A DNA stretch of 64,000 nt from JAGNLV01 sp964612145 (lineage in GTDB: Bacteria > Zixibacteria > MSB-5A5 > GN15 > FEB-12). The stretch spans positions 131,391-195,390 of the forward strand of contig CAZTBP010000006.1 in the NCBI GenBank assembly GCA_964612145.1, read 5' to 3'. Under the pieces are notes generated by a model, which was not told the DNA's origin, ran no database searches, and worked only from the letters and a program-made list of their open reading frames with translations. Shown here piece by piece: positions 19,744 to 28,822 of the stretch. The first letter of the stretch is position 1. Each line of letters begins with the position of its first letter. Both the position numbers and the translations under genes were made by a program.

Positions 19744-19809
19744 GGTTCTCTTTCCCTAAAAGTTAAGTTCTGTTTACGGTTTTAAATTTTCGTCTGATTC
19801 TCCCGACCT

Positions 19810-20025
19810 CTACGCGGTCTGCACATTCCAGCGGCGCTGAATAGCCTTCAGGCCCACCACCTGATACACCCCCGACAGGCCTACTAAAATGTAGACGATA
19901 CTGGCAAGAAATGACTGCGCGCCCAGAAGCGTGGCAACCAGGTCGAAATTGAACAAGCCGACCAGGCCCCAGTTCAAGCCGCCAATGACAAGCAGTACAG
20001 CAGCGATAATGTCCATTGTCTTCAT
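19810..20025 (-). CDS. DUF378 small membrane protein
   Basis: A 71-residue protein with two hydrophobic segments (about 5-25 and 37-58) and the family signature GGLNWGLVGLFNFDLVATLLG. The function of DUF378 is unknown. It is divergent from the B12-dependent regulator gene, with a 281-base shared upstream region, so co-regulation by that photoreceptor is possible. Confidence 0.88.
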   Translation of the reverse strand: MKTMDIIAAVLLVIGGLNWGLVGLFNFDLVATLLGAQSFLASIVYILVGLSGVYQVVGLKAIQRRWNVQTA

Positions 20026-20154
20026 TGGGTGTCTCTTTTGTTTAATTCAAATACTGTTGTCTCGGTATCTGCTTATGTAACACTAATCTGTACAGCATTT
20101 GTTCCAGTTGTGTCGAATAAAATTCAGGACCGTGCCGCATTCTATGCAACCTGC

Positions 20155-20164
20155 AGTTAGACAA
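20155..20164. repeat. Direct repeat AGTTAGACAA, copy 1
   Basis: First of two identical ten-base elements in the divergent region between the DUF378 gene and the MerR-type regulator. It also forms the left part of an AGTT-N7-AACT inverted repeat (20155-20169). A candidate operator, unproven. Confidence 0.4.
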
Positions 20165-20230
20165 CAACTTCATAATTCAACCGATATATGCCAATAACAA
20201 GCTATCTCACAAAGAATTAAGAAAAATTCC

Positions 20231-20259
20231 TTGCTGCCGAACAAATGTTGAGCTATAAT
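20231..20259 (+). promoter_or_regulatory. Promoter of the photoreceptor operon
   Basis: A perfect TATAAT at 20254-20259 lies 17 bases after TTGCTG at 20231-20236 and 48 bases before the ATG. The weak -35 and the downstream operator-like repeat fit a regulated promoter. Confidence 0.65.
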
Positions 20260-20267
20260 CGTTATGT

Positions 20268-20277
20268 AGTTAGACAA
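20268..20277. repeat. Direct repeat AGTTAGACAA, copy 2
   Basis: Identical to the element at 20155-20164. It covers roughly +3 to +12 relative to the TATAAT box, where a bound repressor would block transcription. Likely operator for the adjacent MerR-type regulator. Confidence 0.45.
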
Positions 20278-20306
20278 ATTTGAGACGTCTATACCGGAAA
20301 GGTACC

Positions 20307-21248
20307 ATGGAGCAAAAATACCCCATACGAGTCGCCGCCAGCAAAACCGGCCTCTCCACCCACGTTATCCGAATGTGGGAACGCCGGTACGGCGCCGTTG
20401 AACCGGACCGCACCGACACCAAACGGCGTCTCTACTCCGACAAAGACATCCAACGCCTCACCCTGCTTCGGCGTGCCACCCAGGCCGGCGCGAACATCGG
20501 CCAGATCGCCAACCTCCCAAACGACGATCTGCGGGAGCTGGTATCATCCTACGAACAGATATCCCCCAGCACCACCCCCCGCGCATCCAGCGCATCAAAC
20601 GCCGGGTATTATCTTAAGCTGGCCACCGATGCCATCGAAGCGCTATATCCTAAAGCCACCGAGTCCGCCCTACTACAGGCCTCGGTCGCCCTCGGTCGCG
20701 CTATGCTCTTCGAAAAAGTACTCAAGCCGCTGTTGTCGCACATCGGCGATGAATGGAGCTCCGGCAACCTCAAAGTCGCCCATGAACATCTCGCCTCCTC
20801 GGTCGTACGCTCGTTCCTCGGCCACATGGCGGAAAGCTCCCAAACCGATGACAAAGCCCCCCTGGTTGTCATCACCACTCCCGCCGGCCAGATGCACGAG
20901 TTCGGCGCCCTCATGGCCGCTGTAACCGCCGCCAACTCCGGCTGGCGCATCACATACCTCGGCCCGAACACCCCCGCCGAGGACATCGCCGGCGCCGCCA
21001 GGCAGGCTTCCGCCTCGGCTGTCGCCCTGAGCATCATCTACCCGCCCGATGATCCCCGGCTAGCTAAAGAACTCTCCGACCTTCGCCGCATGCTCGGCAA
21101 CGATATCGTATTAATGGTGGGCGGTCGCTCCCGTAACGGCTACCGCGAAACCCTCGAAGACATCGACGCCGTGATTCTCGATGACTTCAGCGGCATGGTC
21201 GACGTGCTCACCTCCAGCCGGTTACTCTCAGAAAGCCGACGGAACTGA
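20307..21248 (+). CDS. MerR-type regulator with cobalamin-binding domain (CarH/LitR-like)
   Basis: The 313-residue protein has an N-terminal MerR winged helix (about 5-75, with STHVIRMWERRYGAV). A B12-binding cap and Rossmann domain follow. The cap motif W-x9-E-H, known from AdoCbl-dependent photoreceptors of the CarH type, is intact at W150, E160 and H161. The likely lower axial ligand is H197 in GQMHEFG; the usual acidic residue two before it is Q here. In this family, dark tetramers repress and light releases DNA. Coupling to a photolyase gene three bases downstream fits light control of DNA repair. GGAAAGG precedes the ATG. Confidence 0.88.
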   Translation: MEQKYPIRVAASKTGLSTHVIRMWERRYGAVEPDRTDTKRRLYSDKDIQRLTLLRRATQAGANIGQIANLPNDDLRELVSSYEQISPSTTPRASSASNAGYYLKLATDAIEALYPKATESALLQASVALGRAMLFEKVLKPLLSHIGDEWSSGNLKVAHEHLASSVVRSFLGHMAESSQTDDKAPLVVITTPAGQMHEFGALMAAVTAANSGWRITYLGPNTPAEDIAGAARQASASAVALSIIYPPDDPRLAKELSDLRRMLGNDIVLMVGGRSRNGYRETLEDIDAVILDDFSGMVDVLTSSRLLSESRRN

Positions 21249-21250
21249 CA

Positions 21251-22627
21251 ATGACCGCCCAGGTCGACAGCCGACGCATCCGTGAAATCCGATCCGGAAC
21301 ATCCGGCAACGGACCCGTCGTCTACTGGATCAGCCGCGACCAGCGCGCCCACGACAACTGGGCGTTGCTGTATGCGCAGGCATGCGCTCTCAAACTGAAC
21401 CGCCCCCTCGCTGTCGTCTTTAACCTCGTGCCGGAATTCCTCGATGCCACCATCCGCCAGTACGGGTTCATGCTCGACGGCCTCAAAGAAGTCGGCGCCG
21501 AACTCGACAAACTCAACATTCCCCTTATTGTCCTGGCCGGTGACCCCACCGAAACCATTCCGGAATTCGTTGCCGACAATGACGTCAGCCTGCTTGTTTG
21601 CGATATGTCCCCGCTGCGCATCCACCGCTCCTGGGTCCACGGGGTCGCCGAAAAGATAGCTATACCGTTTTCCCGGGTCGACGCACACAACATCGTACCG
21701 ATCTGGGAAACCTCTGACAAACAGGAATTTGCCGCCCACACCATCCGCCCCAAAATCAACAAGCGGCTCGAGGAATTCCTGACCGATTTCCCTAAACTCA
21801 AAAAGCACCCGGTAAACTGGCCCCGCGCCGTACCGACCGCTGACTGGAACAAACTGCGCAAATCCCTCAAAGTCGACACCTCCGTTCCGCAGGTCACCTG
21901 GCTTACTCCCGGCGCCAAAGCCGCCGACAGGGTCTTCGACGTCTTCCTCAACACCCGGCTGGCAGACTACGGCGAGAAACGCAACGACCCCAACAGCAAC
22001 CTCCAGTCTGAGCTGTCACCATACCTGCACTTCGGTCAGATTTCCGCCCAGCGAGTTGCCCTCACGATGAAACAGCACGATGAACACATCGCCTCCCAGG
22101 AAGGCTTCCTCGAGCAGCTTGTCATCCGACGCGAACTCTCCGACAACTTCTGCTGGTACAACCAGAACTACGATTCATGGGACGGCCTCCCCGACTGGGG
22201 CCGCGAGACGCTCAACGAACACCGCAGCGATCCACGCCAGTACATTTGTAACCGCGACGATTTCGAACACGCCCGCACCCACGACGAGCTCTGGAACGCC
22301 GCTCAGCAGGAAATGGTCACACTCGGCAAAATGCACGGCTACATGCGCATGTACTGGGCGAAAAAGATCCTCGAATGGTCGGCCAACCCGGAAGATGCCC
22401 TGCAGACCGCTATCCGCCTCAACGACAAATATGAACTCGACGGCCGAGACCCCAACGGCTACGCCGGCGTCGCCTGGTCAATTGGTGGCCTCCACGACCG
22501 ACCGTTTGCCCCCCGTGATATTTTCGGCAAAATCCGTTTTATGAGCTACAACGGCTGCAAACGGAAATTCGATGTCGCCGCCTACATCAACCGTGTTAAC
22601 CAGTTAAAACGGGAACCGACCCCATGA
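21251..22627 (+). CDS. Class II deoxyribodipyrimidine photolyase
   Basis: A 458-residue FAD photolyase that repairs cyclobutane pyrimidine dimers with light. The N-terminal photolyase domain (about 20-170) includes VVYWISRDQRAHDNWALLY. The C-terminal FAD domain has the class II signature segments ELSDNFCWYN, GKMHGYMRMYWAKKILEW and DPNGYAGVAWSIGGLHDR. It starts three bases after the B12 photoreceptor gene and overlaps the next gene by ATGA, so the three are one operon. Confidence 0.95.
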   Translation: MTAQVDSRRIREIRSGTSGNGPVVYWISRDQRAHDNWALLYAQACALKLNRPLAVVFNLVPEFLDATIRQYGFMLDGLKEVGAELDKLNIPLIVLAGDPTETIPEFVADNDVSLLVCDMSPLRIHRSWVHGVAEKIAIPFSRVDAHNIVPIWETSDKQEFAAHTIRPKINKRLEEFLTDFPKLKKHPVNWPRAVPTADWNKLRKSLKVDTSVPQVTWLTPGAKAADRVFDVFLNTRLADYGEKRNDPNSNLQSELSPYLHFGQISAQRVALTMKQHDEHIASQEGFLEQLVIRRELSDNFCWYNQNYDSWDGLPDWGRETLNEHRSDPRQYICNRDDFEHARTHDELWNAAQQEMVTLGKMHGYMRMYWAKKILEWSANPEDALQTAIRLNDKYELDGRDPNGYAGVAWSIGGLHDRPFAPRDIFGKIRFMSYNGCKRKFDVAAYINRVNQLKREPTP

Positions 22628-23118
22628 AGATATACACCCTGAAACGAGAGCAGCTTGTCAATAGACCCCTTGACGAAGTCTTCAATTTTTTCTCCCGCCC
22701 GGAGAACCTCGCCCGCATAACGCCCCCGTCAATGGGCTTCGAAATAATAACCCCGGGCCCGGTCAAAATGCGTCCCGGCACCCTGATCGATTACACCGTT
22801 CGCACCCTCGGTATCCCGGTGCGCTGGACCACCCTCATAACCGAGTATGCCCCGCCACACAAATTTGTCGATGTCCAGCTGCGCGGCCCGTATTCTTTCT
22901 GGCATCACACCCACACCTTCAAACAGGCCGACCAGGTCACACTTATTACCGATGAAGTGCGCTACAGCCTTCCTTTTGGCCTTCTAGGACGCATGGCCCA
23001 CGGTCTGTTTGTCCGGCGCCAACTGGATGCCATCTTCGCATATCGCGAAAACGTGATCAAGGAAGTTTTCGACGCCGGCGATTCCACGTCCCGACAGATG
23101 CCCTCGACATCCCGATGA
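22624..23118 (+). CDS. SRPBCC (START-like) family protein
   Basis: A 164-residue cytosolic protein with the helix-grip fold pattern of polyketide-cyclase/START-like proteins. It opens with YTLKREQLVNRPLDEVFNFF, then PENLARITPP and an alternating beta-strand core with GPYSFWHHTHTF. Members bind hydrophobic ligands; in photolyase operons of many bacteria a similar gene occurs but its role is not established. Start overlaps the photolyase stop. Confidence 0.85.
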   Translation: MKIYTLKREQLVNRPLDEVFNFFSRPENLARITPPSMGFEIITPGPVKMRPGTLIDYTVRTLGIPVRWTTLITEYAPPHKFVDVQLRGPYSFWHHTHTFKQADQVTLITDEVRYSLPFGLLGRMAHGLFVRRQLDAIFAYRENVIKEVFDAGDSTSRQMPSTSR

Positions 23119-23167
23119 CTCCCCTGCCCTATCCATCCGATTTCTGGATTGATCACTCCAATATCTA

Positions 23168-23196
23168 TTGACAAATTCATTCCCGTCGGTTAATTA
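23168..23196 (+). promoter_or_regulatory. Consensus-like sigma-70 promoter
   Basis: TTGACA at 23168-23173 and TAATTA at 23191-23196 with a 17-base spacer. It would drive the CBS protein and SLC13 transporter genes. Confidence 0.7.
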
Positions 23197-23212
23197 GTGA
23201 CAACATTCACAA
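23195..23212. promoter_or_regulatory. CRP/FNR-type palindrome TAGTGA-N6-TCACAA
   Basis: One mismatch from the perfect palindrome seen at 106-123 and 61971-61988. It overlaps the end of the -10 box and the expected transcription start, a position usually associated with repression. Confidence 0.45.
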
Positions 23213-23294
23213 CCGCACGGATCGGTACGACCCCGCAGTCGTCCCGCTAAGCGGTTTGATGGTAGAGCTTTTCAACCGTTGTGAGGTGTCACCT

Positions 23295-23837
23295 ATGGTT
23301 AGCAGTCGTGTCGGGGATATTATGATTCCCCTGGAAAGTTATCCCCACATCCCTCACTGGTTTACTCTGCGGCAAGCCGTCGTAGAAATGGAAAAGTCGG
23401 AAATCGATGTCGGCTCCCGAAAATCACTCCCGCGCGCTCTCCTCGTCTTCAATGAAAAATATCAGTTGCTCGGTATAGTGCGTAGACGCGATATTCTCCG
23501 TGGACTCGAGCCCAAGTTCTTGAAGACCATGCCGGTACAACATCGCCGTCATTTTCTCGATGTCGAGGCCAACGAAGACCTGCTCGCCCTCTCCTCCGGC
23601 AAATTCGTCGAGGGCGTACGCAAACAGGCCGAACAACCGGTCAGCGAAGTCATGCAGCCAGTGGCTGCCGTGGTCGACATCAAAGACCCGCTCGCAAAAG
23701 TCGTCTTCAAGATGCTCAGTCGCGACCTCAACCTGATCCCCGTCCTCGACGGTGATCGGTTGGTCGGCGCCGTGCGAAGTGTTGATGTGTTTCGGGAAGT
23801 CGGCCGACTGCTGCTGACCCCGGAAACAGCCGAGTAG
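23295..23837 (+). CDS. CBS domain-pair protein
   Basis: From the ATG at 23295, preceded by GTGAGGTG, the product has 180 residues; upstream in-frame starts at 23256 and 23259 lack a good ribosome binding site. Two CBS motifs occur (about 10-70 and 110-175), including ALLVFNEKYQLLGIVRRRDIL and LNLIPVLDGDRLVGAVRSVDV. Such pairs bind adenine nucleotides and gate transporters or enzymes. The SLC13-type transporter gene starts 22 bases downstream, suggesting nucleotide-responsive control of that transporter. Confidence 0.85.
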   Translation: MVSSRVGDIMIPLESYPHIPHWFTLRQAVVEMEKSEIDVGSRKSLPRALLVFNEKYQLLGIVRRRDILRGLEPKFLKTMPVQHRRHFLDVEANEDLLALSSGKFVEGVRKQAEQPVSEVMQPVAAVVDIKDPLAKVVFKMLSRDLNLIPVLDGDRLVGAVRSVDVFREVGRLLLTPETAE

Positions 23838-23859
23838 ACAGCAAACTCAGTAGAGGGAC

Positions 23860-25386
23860 ATGAGAAGACTATTCTACAGCCCCGATGGTGGCGGCCACGG
23901 CCTTCCTGATATGCCGACAGACATCCATCTCGCTTCGGCCGCGAAGAAAACCGACTGGCGACGGATCTTTCTGATTCTCCTCGGAATCGGCTTCTTCTTC
24001 GCCATGTACCTGGCCCCATCGATGAACGACGCCATGGACCCCCAGGGTAAAGCCTTCCCGCTCTCACACGAAGGCAAGGCCGCCCTCGGATTGTTCCTGC
24101 TCGCCGCCACCTGGTGGGTCTTCGAAGTCGTCCCCATCGGCGTTACCAGTATCGCTATCGGCGTCGTTCAGGTCCTCTTCTTCATTCGAACACCCAAAGT
24201 TGCCTTTGGTGATTTTATGGATCCCTCCGTCTGGTTCATTATCGGCTCGGTAGTCATCGGCATGTCCTTCGCCCGAACCGGACTCACCAAACGCCTCGCC
24301 TACAAAATGCTCATGATCGTCGGTGAGCGAACCAGCATGATTTACCTCGGCTGCTTCATCATGACCGCGGCCCTCACTCTCATCATGGCCCACACCGCCG
24401 TCGCTGCCGCCGTCTATCCGCTGCTCATGGCTATCTACGCCCTCTACGACCCGGACAACCGCCCAACCAAATTCGGTAAAGGACTCTTTATGGGCATGGC
24501 CTTTGTCGCCGGAGCCGGGAGTATCATTACCCTGCTCGGCGCTGCCAGGGGCGCTGTCGCGATCGGGTTCTTCCGCGAAATCACCCCGCGTGACGTTACC
24601 TTCTTTGAACTTTCCTATTACATGGCCCCGGTCGGCATACTGATGACCGGCCTGCTCTGGCTCTACTTCATGGTCGTCTACAAACCGGAACAGAAAACAA
24701 TCCCCGGCCTCCGAAAACGTGTCAGGCAACTGGCCGCCAACCTCGGCCCGCTTACGCGAAAAGAGATTTTCACCCTGATTATTGTCGCCGGCACCATTCT
24801 CATTCTCAGCTCACGGCAATTCATTCCCGGAATGGAGGACCTCAACAAAAGCGCGATTATCCTCGTCTCTACCATCCTCTTCTTTATATTTAATATCCTC
24901 ACCATCGAAGATCTCGAGGACATCCCCTGGAATATCATCCTCCTGTTCGGCGGCGCTATGAGTATCGGTTTCTGCCTCTGGCAAACGGGCGCGGCAAGCT
25001 GGCTCGCTATATCATGGCTCGGCCTTTTGGAAAACGCTGGCTGGTTCTGGTTTGTGATCGGCATTGCCTTCTTCGTCATGATCATGACTAACCTGATCAT
25101 GAACGTCGCCGCAATCGCCATATCCCTGCCGGTCGCCATGGTCATCGCACCCTACCTGGGCGTGGCCGAAGAAGTTATCCTCTTTGCCTCACTGGTCGCG
25201 GCCGGCATGCCGTTTCTGCTGCTGGTCGGCGCTGCCCCAAATGCCATCGCCTACGAATCAAAGCAGTTTACTACCGGTCAGTTCTTCCTTACCGGCGTCC
25301 CGGCCAGCGTGCTGTTGATGGTGGTCATCGCCCTTTTCGTGGGCGTAGTCTGGCCCATGATGGGCATGCCGATAATGACCAATTAA
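23860..25386 (+). CDS. SLC13/DASS family anion transporter
   Basis: An inner-membrane secondary transporter of 508 residues with about 11-13 hydrophobic helices. The DASS pattern is visible as an N-terminal FEVVPIGVTSIAIG, a central SVWFIIGSVVIGMSF, and late MIMTNLIMNVAAIAISLP and MPFLLLVGAAPNAIAYESK segments that form the substrate and sodium sites. Likely substrates are dicarboxylates or sulfate with sodium. GAGGG lies very close to the ATG, so a later ATG at 23911 is a possible alternative start. Confidence 0.85.
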   Translation: MRRLFYSPDGGGHGLPDMPTDIHLASAAKKTDWRRIFLILLGIGFFFAMYLAPSMNDAMDPQGKAFPLSHEGKAALGLFLLAATWWVFEVVPIGVTSIAIGVVQVLFFIRTPKVAFGDFMDPSVWFIIGSVVIGMSFARTGLTKRLAYKMLMIVGERTSMIYLGCFIMTAALTLIMAHTAVAAAVYPLLMAIYALYDPDNRPTKFGKGLFMGMAFVAGAGSIITLLGAARGAVAIGFFREITPRDVTFFELSYYMAPVGILMTGLLWLYFMVVYKPEQKTIPGLRKRVRQLAANLGPLTRKEIFTLIIVAGTILILSSRQFIPGMEDLNKSAIILVSTILFFIFNILTIEDLEDIPWNIILLFGGAMSIGFCLWQTGAASWLAISWLGLLENAGWFWFVIGIAFFVMIMTNLIMNVAAIAISLPVAMVIAPYLGVAEEVILFASLVAAGMPFLLLVGAAPNAIAYESKQFTTGQFFLTGVPASVLLMVVIALFVGVVWPMMGMPIMTN

Positions 25387-25420
25387 ACGAACCGAGCTAC
25401 TGCAGTGGGTTTTATCAGGG

Positions 25421-25448
25421 GGCGGCTGTTACCCAACCGCCGCCTTCT
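25421..25448 (+). terminator. Candidate terminator after the SLC13 gene
   Basis: GGCGGC (25421-25426) can pair with GCCGCC (25439-25444) across a twelve-base loop; TTCT follows. The stem is GC-rich but the tail is short. Confidence 0.4.
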
Positions 25449-25520
25449 CCATGCCGGTGGATTACCCCTTTTACTGGTAGTCATCTCGAGGATCCGACGA
25501 AAGGCGGAGACGAAGCAATC

Positions 25521-26351
25521 TCACGCGCCCCGCTCAAATTCCCCCTGCACAACCTTTATCCACCCTTCCACAAGATTCCGCCGCACACTCTTCGACTTCT
25601 CCCCCGCGTCCCTCGTCTCAACCAGCCCCAACCCGATTGGCGGGTCCTCCGACCTCGACTGCCTCCGCACCTCATCAATCCACTCCACCGCCGCTGCACT
25701 CCGATCCTCCCACGTTACCTGCGTGAAACCGGCCTTCGCAACCGACTCCTGCAACTCCTCTTCGTCCACCACAAAACTCACCGACTCATTATCAGCCCAG
25801 AACACCGGGTAGCGCAACTTTTCGCCGCCAGTCCGACACACCTCAAACAACGCCAACTTTCCACCCGGTTTTAGTACCCGATGAATCCCTGCAAACAGGG
25901 CCTCCTTATCCCGCACATTCATATTCACTAACTGCATCATCACTGCGTCGAACACCCTCTCTGCAAACGGCAGTTTTACCGCCGATGCACATACAAACTG
26001 CGTGCGCTCGGCCATTTCTGACATATCACTCAGCCACACCGCCGTCTGGCAAAACGCCGGGACAACATCTACTCCAATTACCCGGCACCCAAACTCCGCC
26101 GCCAGCGTGCGCGCCGGCCCGCCTAACCCACAGCCGACATCCAGTACCGCCGTGTTTTCCGGCAGCGCCACAGCCGCCGCCAGCCGCCGCGTTTCCTCCC
26201 GACCACCGAGATGAAATTCATCAAACGATTCCATCGCCTCGCGCGTGATCCTTCCCGTTGTATACCCCCGCTCCGCAAGCGCCGCTCGCACCCGCCCCAT
26301 TAAATCACCCGGATCATACTGCTTCCGAATCCGTTGAAAATCCCCAGTCAT
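25521..26351 (-). CDS. Class I SAM-dependent methyltransferase
   Basis: A 276-residue methyltransferase with SAM motif I VLDVGCGLGGPA, acidic motif GCRVIGVDVVP, and LPFAERVFDAVMMQ and LKPGGKLALFEVC as later motifs. The pattern resembles the UbiE/sterol methyltransferase-like group acting on small molecules. GGAGG precedes the ATG at 26351; a TTG twelve bases earlier is possible. It stands alone on the minus strand, and its substrate cannot be read from the sequence. Confidence 0.85.
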   Translation of the reverse strand: MTGDFQRIRKQYDPGDLMGRVRAALAERGYTTGRITREAMESFDEFHLGGREETRRLAAAVALPENTAVLDVGCGLGGPARTLAAEFGCRVIGVDVVPAFCQTAVWLSDMSEMAERTQFVCASAVKLPFAERVFDAVMMQLVNMNVRDKEALFAGIHRVLKPGGKLALFEVCRTGGEKLRYPVFWADNESVSFVVDEEELQESVAKAGFTQVTWEDRSAAAVEWIDEVRRQSRSEDPPIGLGLVETRDAGEKSKSVRRNLVEGWIKVVQGEFERGA

Positions 26352-26498
26352 ATCCGCCTCCAAAATCTGTCTGTGTCTTTTCTATCTAAAAACCCCGGAC
26401 CACTGGAAGCAACGATAAACCGGAATTTCCGTTGCGTCCCAATCCCGTGTATTGTATCTACGAAACAACAGGACACGGCCAAATCCGTGTCAATCAAA

Positions 26499-27266
26499 AT
26501 GATAAGCCTAAAAAATGTAAGCAAATCCTACGGCGACAGCCACCCCCCGGCTGTGCGCGTTATCTCCCTCGAAATCAACAGGGGACAGTTCGTCATCCTG
26601 CTCGGCGAATCCGGCTGCGGCAAAACCACCACCCTCAAATTGATTAACCGTCTGATCGAACCAACCTCGGGCGCCATCACCATCGACGGCCACAACACCG
26701 CCTCACTAAACCCGGTCGAACTCCGCCGAGCAATCGGCTACGTTTTCCAGGAAATCGGCCTTTTCCCGCACATGACTGTCGCCGAGAACATCGGCGTTGT
26801 CCCCCGTCTGCTCGGCTGGAGCCGCAACCGCATCGACAAACTTCTCTCCTTGGTCGGCCTCGACCCATCGCAGCACCGCCACCGCCTCCCCGCCGAACTC
26901 TCCGGTGGTCAGCAGCAACGTGTCGGCCTCGCCCGAGCCCTCGCCGCCGAACCGAAACTCATGCTCATGGACGAACCCCTCGGCGCCCTCGACCCAATCA
27001 CTCGCGACGACATCCAGAACGAGATCCGCCACCTGCATCAAGAACTGCACCTGACCGTTGTCATGGTCACCCACGACATCACCGAGGCGCTGACCCTTGG
27101 TGACCGCATCGCCGTGATGAAAGACGGCCGGATTGTCGCGTTCGGTGCACCCGAACAGTTGCTTGCAGATCCCGGGCACCCCTACGCCGAACAGCTCTTC
27201 GCCAAAACCCGACGCCAGACCGCATTCCTCGACGAACTTCTCAACCGGGACAACCGTCATGAGTGA
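26499..27266 (+). CDS. Betaine/osmoprotectant-type ABC transporter ATPase
   Basis: A 255-residue ABC ATPase. Walker A is GESGCGKTT, Q-loop YVFQEIGLFPHM, signature LSGGQQQRV, Walker B LMLMDEPLGALD, and switch histidine in VMVTHDITEA. The Q-loop and signature context match the OpuA/OpuC/ProV group; the C-terminal CBS pair of ProV is missing. The ATG at 26499 begins the conserved domain; an in-frame GTG at 26487 is possible and the ribosome site is weak. The end overlaps the permease start by eight bases. Confidence 0.9.
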   Translation: MISLKNVSKSYGDSHPPAVRVISLEINRGQFVILLGESGCGKTTTLKLINRLIEPTSGAITIDGHNTASLNPVELRRAIGYVFQEIGLFPHMTVAENIGVVPRLLGWSRNRIDKLLSLVGLDPSQHRHRLPAELSGGQQQRVGLARALAAEPKLMLMDEPLGALDPITRDDIQNEIRHLHQELHLTVVMVTHDITEALTLGDRIAVMKDGRIVAFGAPEQLLADPGHPYAEQLFAKTRRQTAFLDELLNRDNRHE

Positions 27267-28779
27267 CGCCGTCGCACAACAGCTCGATCTCCTCCCCGGC
27301 TACCTCAGCAGCCACCTCCTGCTGACCCTCATAGCACTCGCTGTCGGTATCGCCGTCTGTGTCCCGCTCGGCTTTCTCGTCACTCGCATTAAACGCCTCC
27401 AGTGGCCTACCCTGACTGTCGCGAGCATCCTCCAGACCATACCCGGTATCGCCCTGCTGGCGCTCATGGTCCCGCTACTCGGAACTATCGGCTTCCTCCC
27501 TGCCGTAATAGCGCTTATCCTCTATAGCTTCTTACCGATCCTGCGCAACACCGTCACCGGCATCATCGAGGTCGATCCCGCCCTCAAAGAAGCTGCCCGC
27601 GGACTTGGCATGACAGAAAACCAGATGCTTTTTCGGGTCGAACTCCCGTTAGCCCTCCCGGTCATCATCGCCGGCATTCGCACCGCCACCGTCTGGGTTG
27701 TCGGCACCGCCACTCTCGCCACCCCCGTCGGCGCCACCAGTCTCGGCAACTACATCTTCAGCGGCCTGCAAACGCAAAATCTCGCCGCCGTAACGGTCGG
27801 CTGTATCGCCGCCGCCGGCTTGGCAATCATTCTTGATCTCCTTGTCCGACTCATTGAAATCGCCGCCGTCAAACGCTCCCGCCCCCTTGCCCTCGCCACT
27901 ACTGCCGCCCTCGTAATCCTGCTGGGCGCCGGCCTTGCGCCCCTGTTTGCCGGCAACGCCGAAACCACCCGAAACAGCACCATCGTAATCGGCTCCAAAC
28001 CGTTCACCGAGCAGCATATCCTCGCCGACCTGCTGGCCCACACCATCGACTCCGCCGGCTTCACCCCCGATAAACGCTCCGGCATGGGATCGATCATACT
28101 TTTTAATGCCCTCGCCTCCAGCGAGATCGACTGCTATGTCGACTACACCGGCACCCTCTGGACCAACGTCATGAAACGCGACTCCATTCTCCCGCGCGAC
28201 ACTGTCCTCCGCCGCATGACCGACTGGCTCGACAGCGCCCGCAATATCACCTGCCTCGGCCCGCTCGGATTCGAAAATACATACGCCCTCGCTATCCGAC
28301 GCGAACTGGCCAAACAACACGGCATCAGCACCATCGCCGATCTGGCCGCCATTTCCCCGCAACTTGTCATGGGTTCAGACTACGAATTCTTCAGCCGCCC
28401 CGAATGGGCCGCTCTGAAAAACACCTACGACCTCAACTTCGCCAACCTCCGCTCACTCGACCCCAGCCTTATGTACAGCGCCATAGCCAACGACCAGGTC
28501 CAGGTCATCTCCGCCTACTCAACCGATGGCCGCATCGCCGACTACGATCTGGTCGTCCTCAATGATCCCCGTCAGGCCCTGCCGCCGTACGATGCCGTAC
28601 TGCTGCTCTCTCCCGAAGCTGCCGACAATCTTCGGCTGATAAACATCCTGACCTCGCTGATTCGCGCCATCGACGACAGCACCATGCGACACGCTAATAA
28701 GATTGTCGATGTTGACAATCTCCCGGTTGACAGCGCCGCCGGTTTCCTCCGGCAAAAAATAAGTGAAATTCGCCGGTAA
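27259..28779 (+). CDS. Fused permease and substrate-binding protein of a betaine-type ABC importer
   Basis: The ATG at 27259 gives 506 residues in two modules. Residues about 15-210 are a BPD_transp_1 permease with TM helices and the EAA loop EAARGLGMTENQMLF. Residues about 230-500 are an OpuAC-type periplasmic binding domain starting at STIVIGSKPFTEQHIL and containing DCYVDYTGTLW. Permease-binding protein fusions are known in the OpuC/ProWX-type family. With the upstream ATPase this makes a complete two-gene importer for glycine betaine, choline or a related quaternary amine. Confidence 0.9.
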   Translation: MSDAVAQQLDLLPGYLSSHLLLTLIALAVGIAVCVPLGFLVTRIKRLQWPTLTVASILQTIPGIALLALMVPLLGTIGFLPAVIALILYSFLPILRNTVTGIIEVDPALKEAARGLGMTENQMLFRVELPLALPVIIAGIRTATVWVVGTATLATPVGATSLGNYIFSGLQTQNLAAVTVGCIAAAGLAIILDLLVRLIEIAAVKRSRPLALATTAALVILLGAGLAPLFAGNAETTRNSTIVIGSKPFTEQHILADLLAHTIDSAGFTPDKRSGMGSIILFNALASSEIDCYVDYTGTLWTNVMKRDSILPRDTVLRRMTDWLDSARNITCLGPLGFENTYALAIRRELAKQHGISTIADLAAISPQLVMGSDYEFFSRPEWAALKNTYDLNFANLRSLDPSLMYSAIANDQVQVISAYSTDGRIADYDLVVLNDPRQALPPYDAVLLLSPEAADNLRLINILTSLIRAIDDSTMRHANKIVDVDNLPVDSAAGFLRQKISEIRR

Positions 28780-28806
28780 AAATTCGGGCACTATCCATAA
28801 TCCGAC

Positions 28807-28822
28807 TTGTTGCAATCAACAA
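28807..28822. promoter_or_regulatory. Inverted repeat TTGTTG-CAAT-CAACAA
   Basis: A perfect palindrome with six-base arms in the 228-base region before the ergothioneine operon. A second, shorter palindrome (GGTGA-TT-TCACC) lies at 28895-28906. Either could be an operator; no regulator gene is adjacent. Confidence 0.35.
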
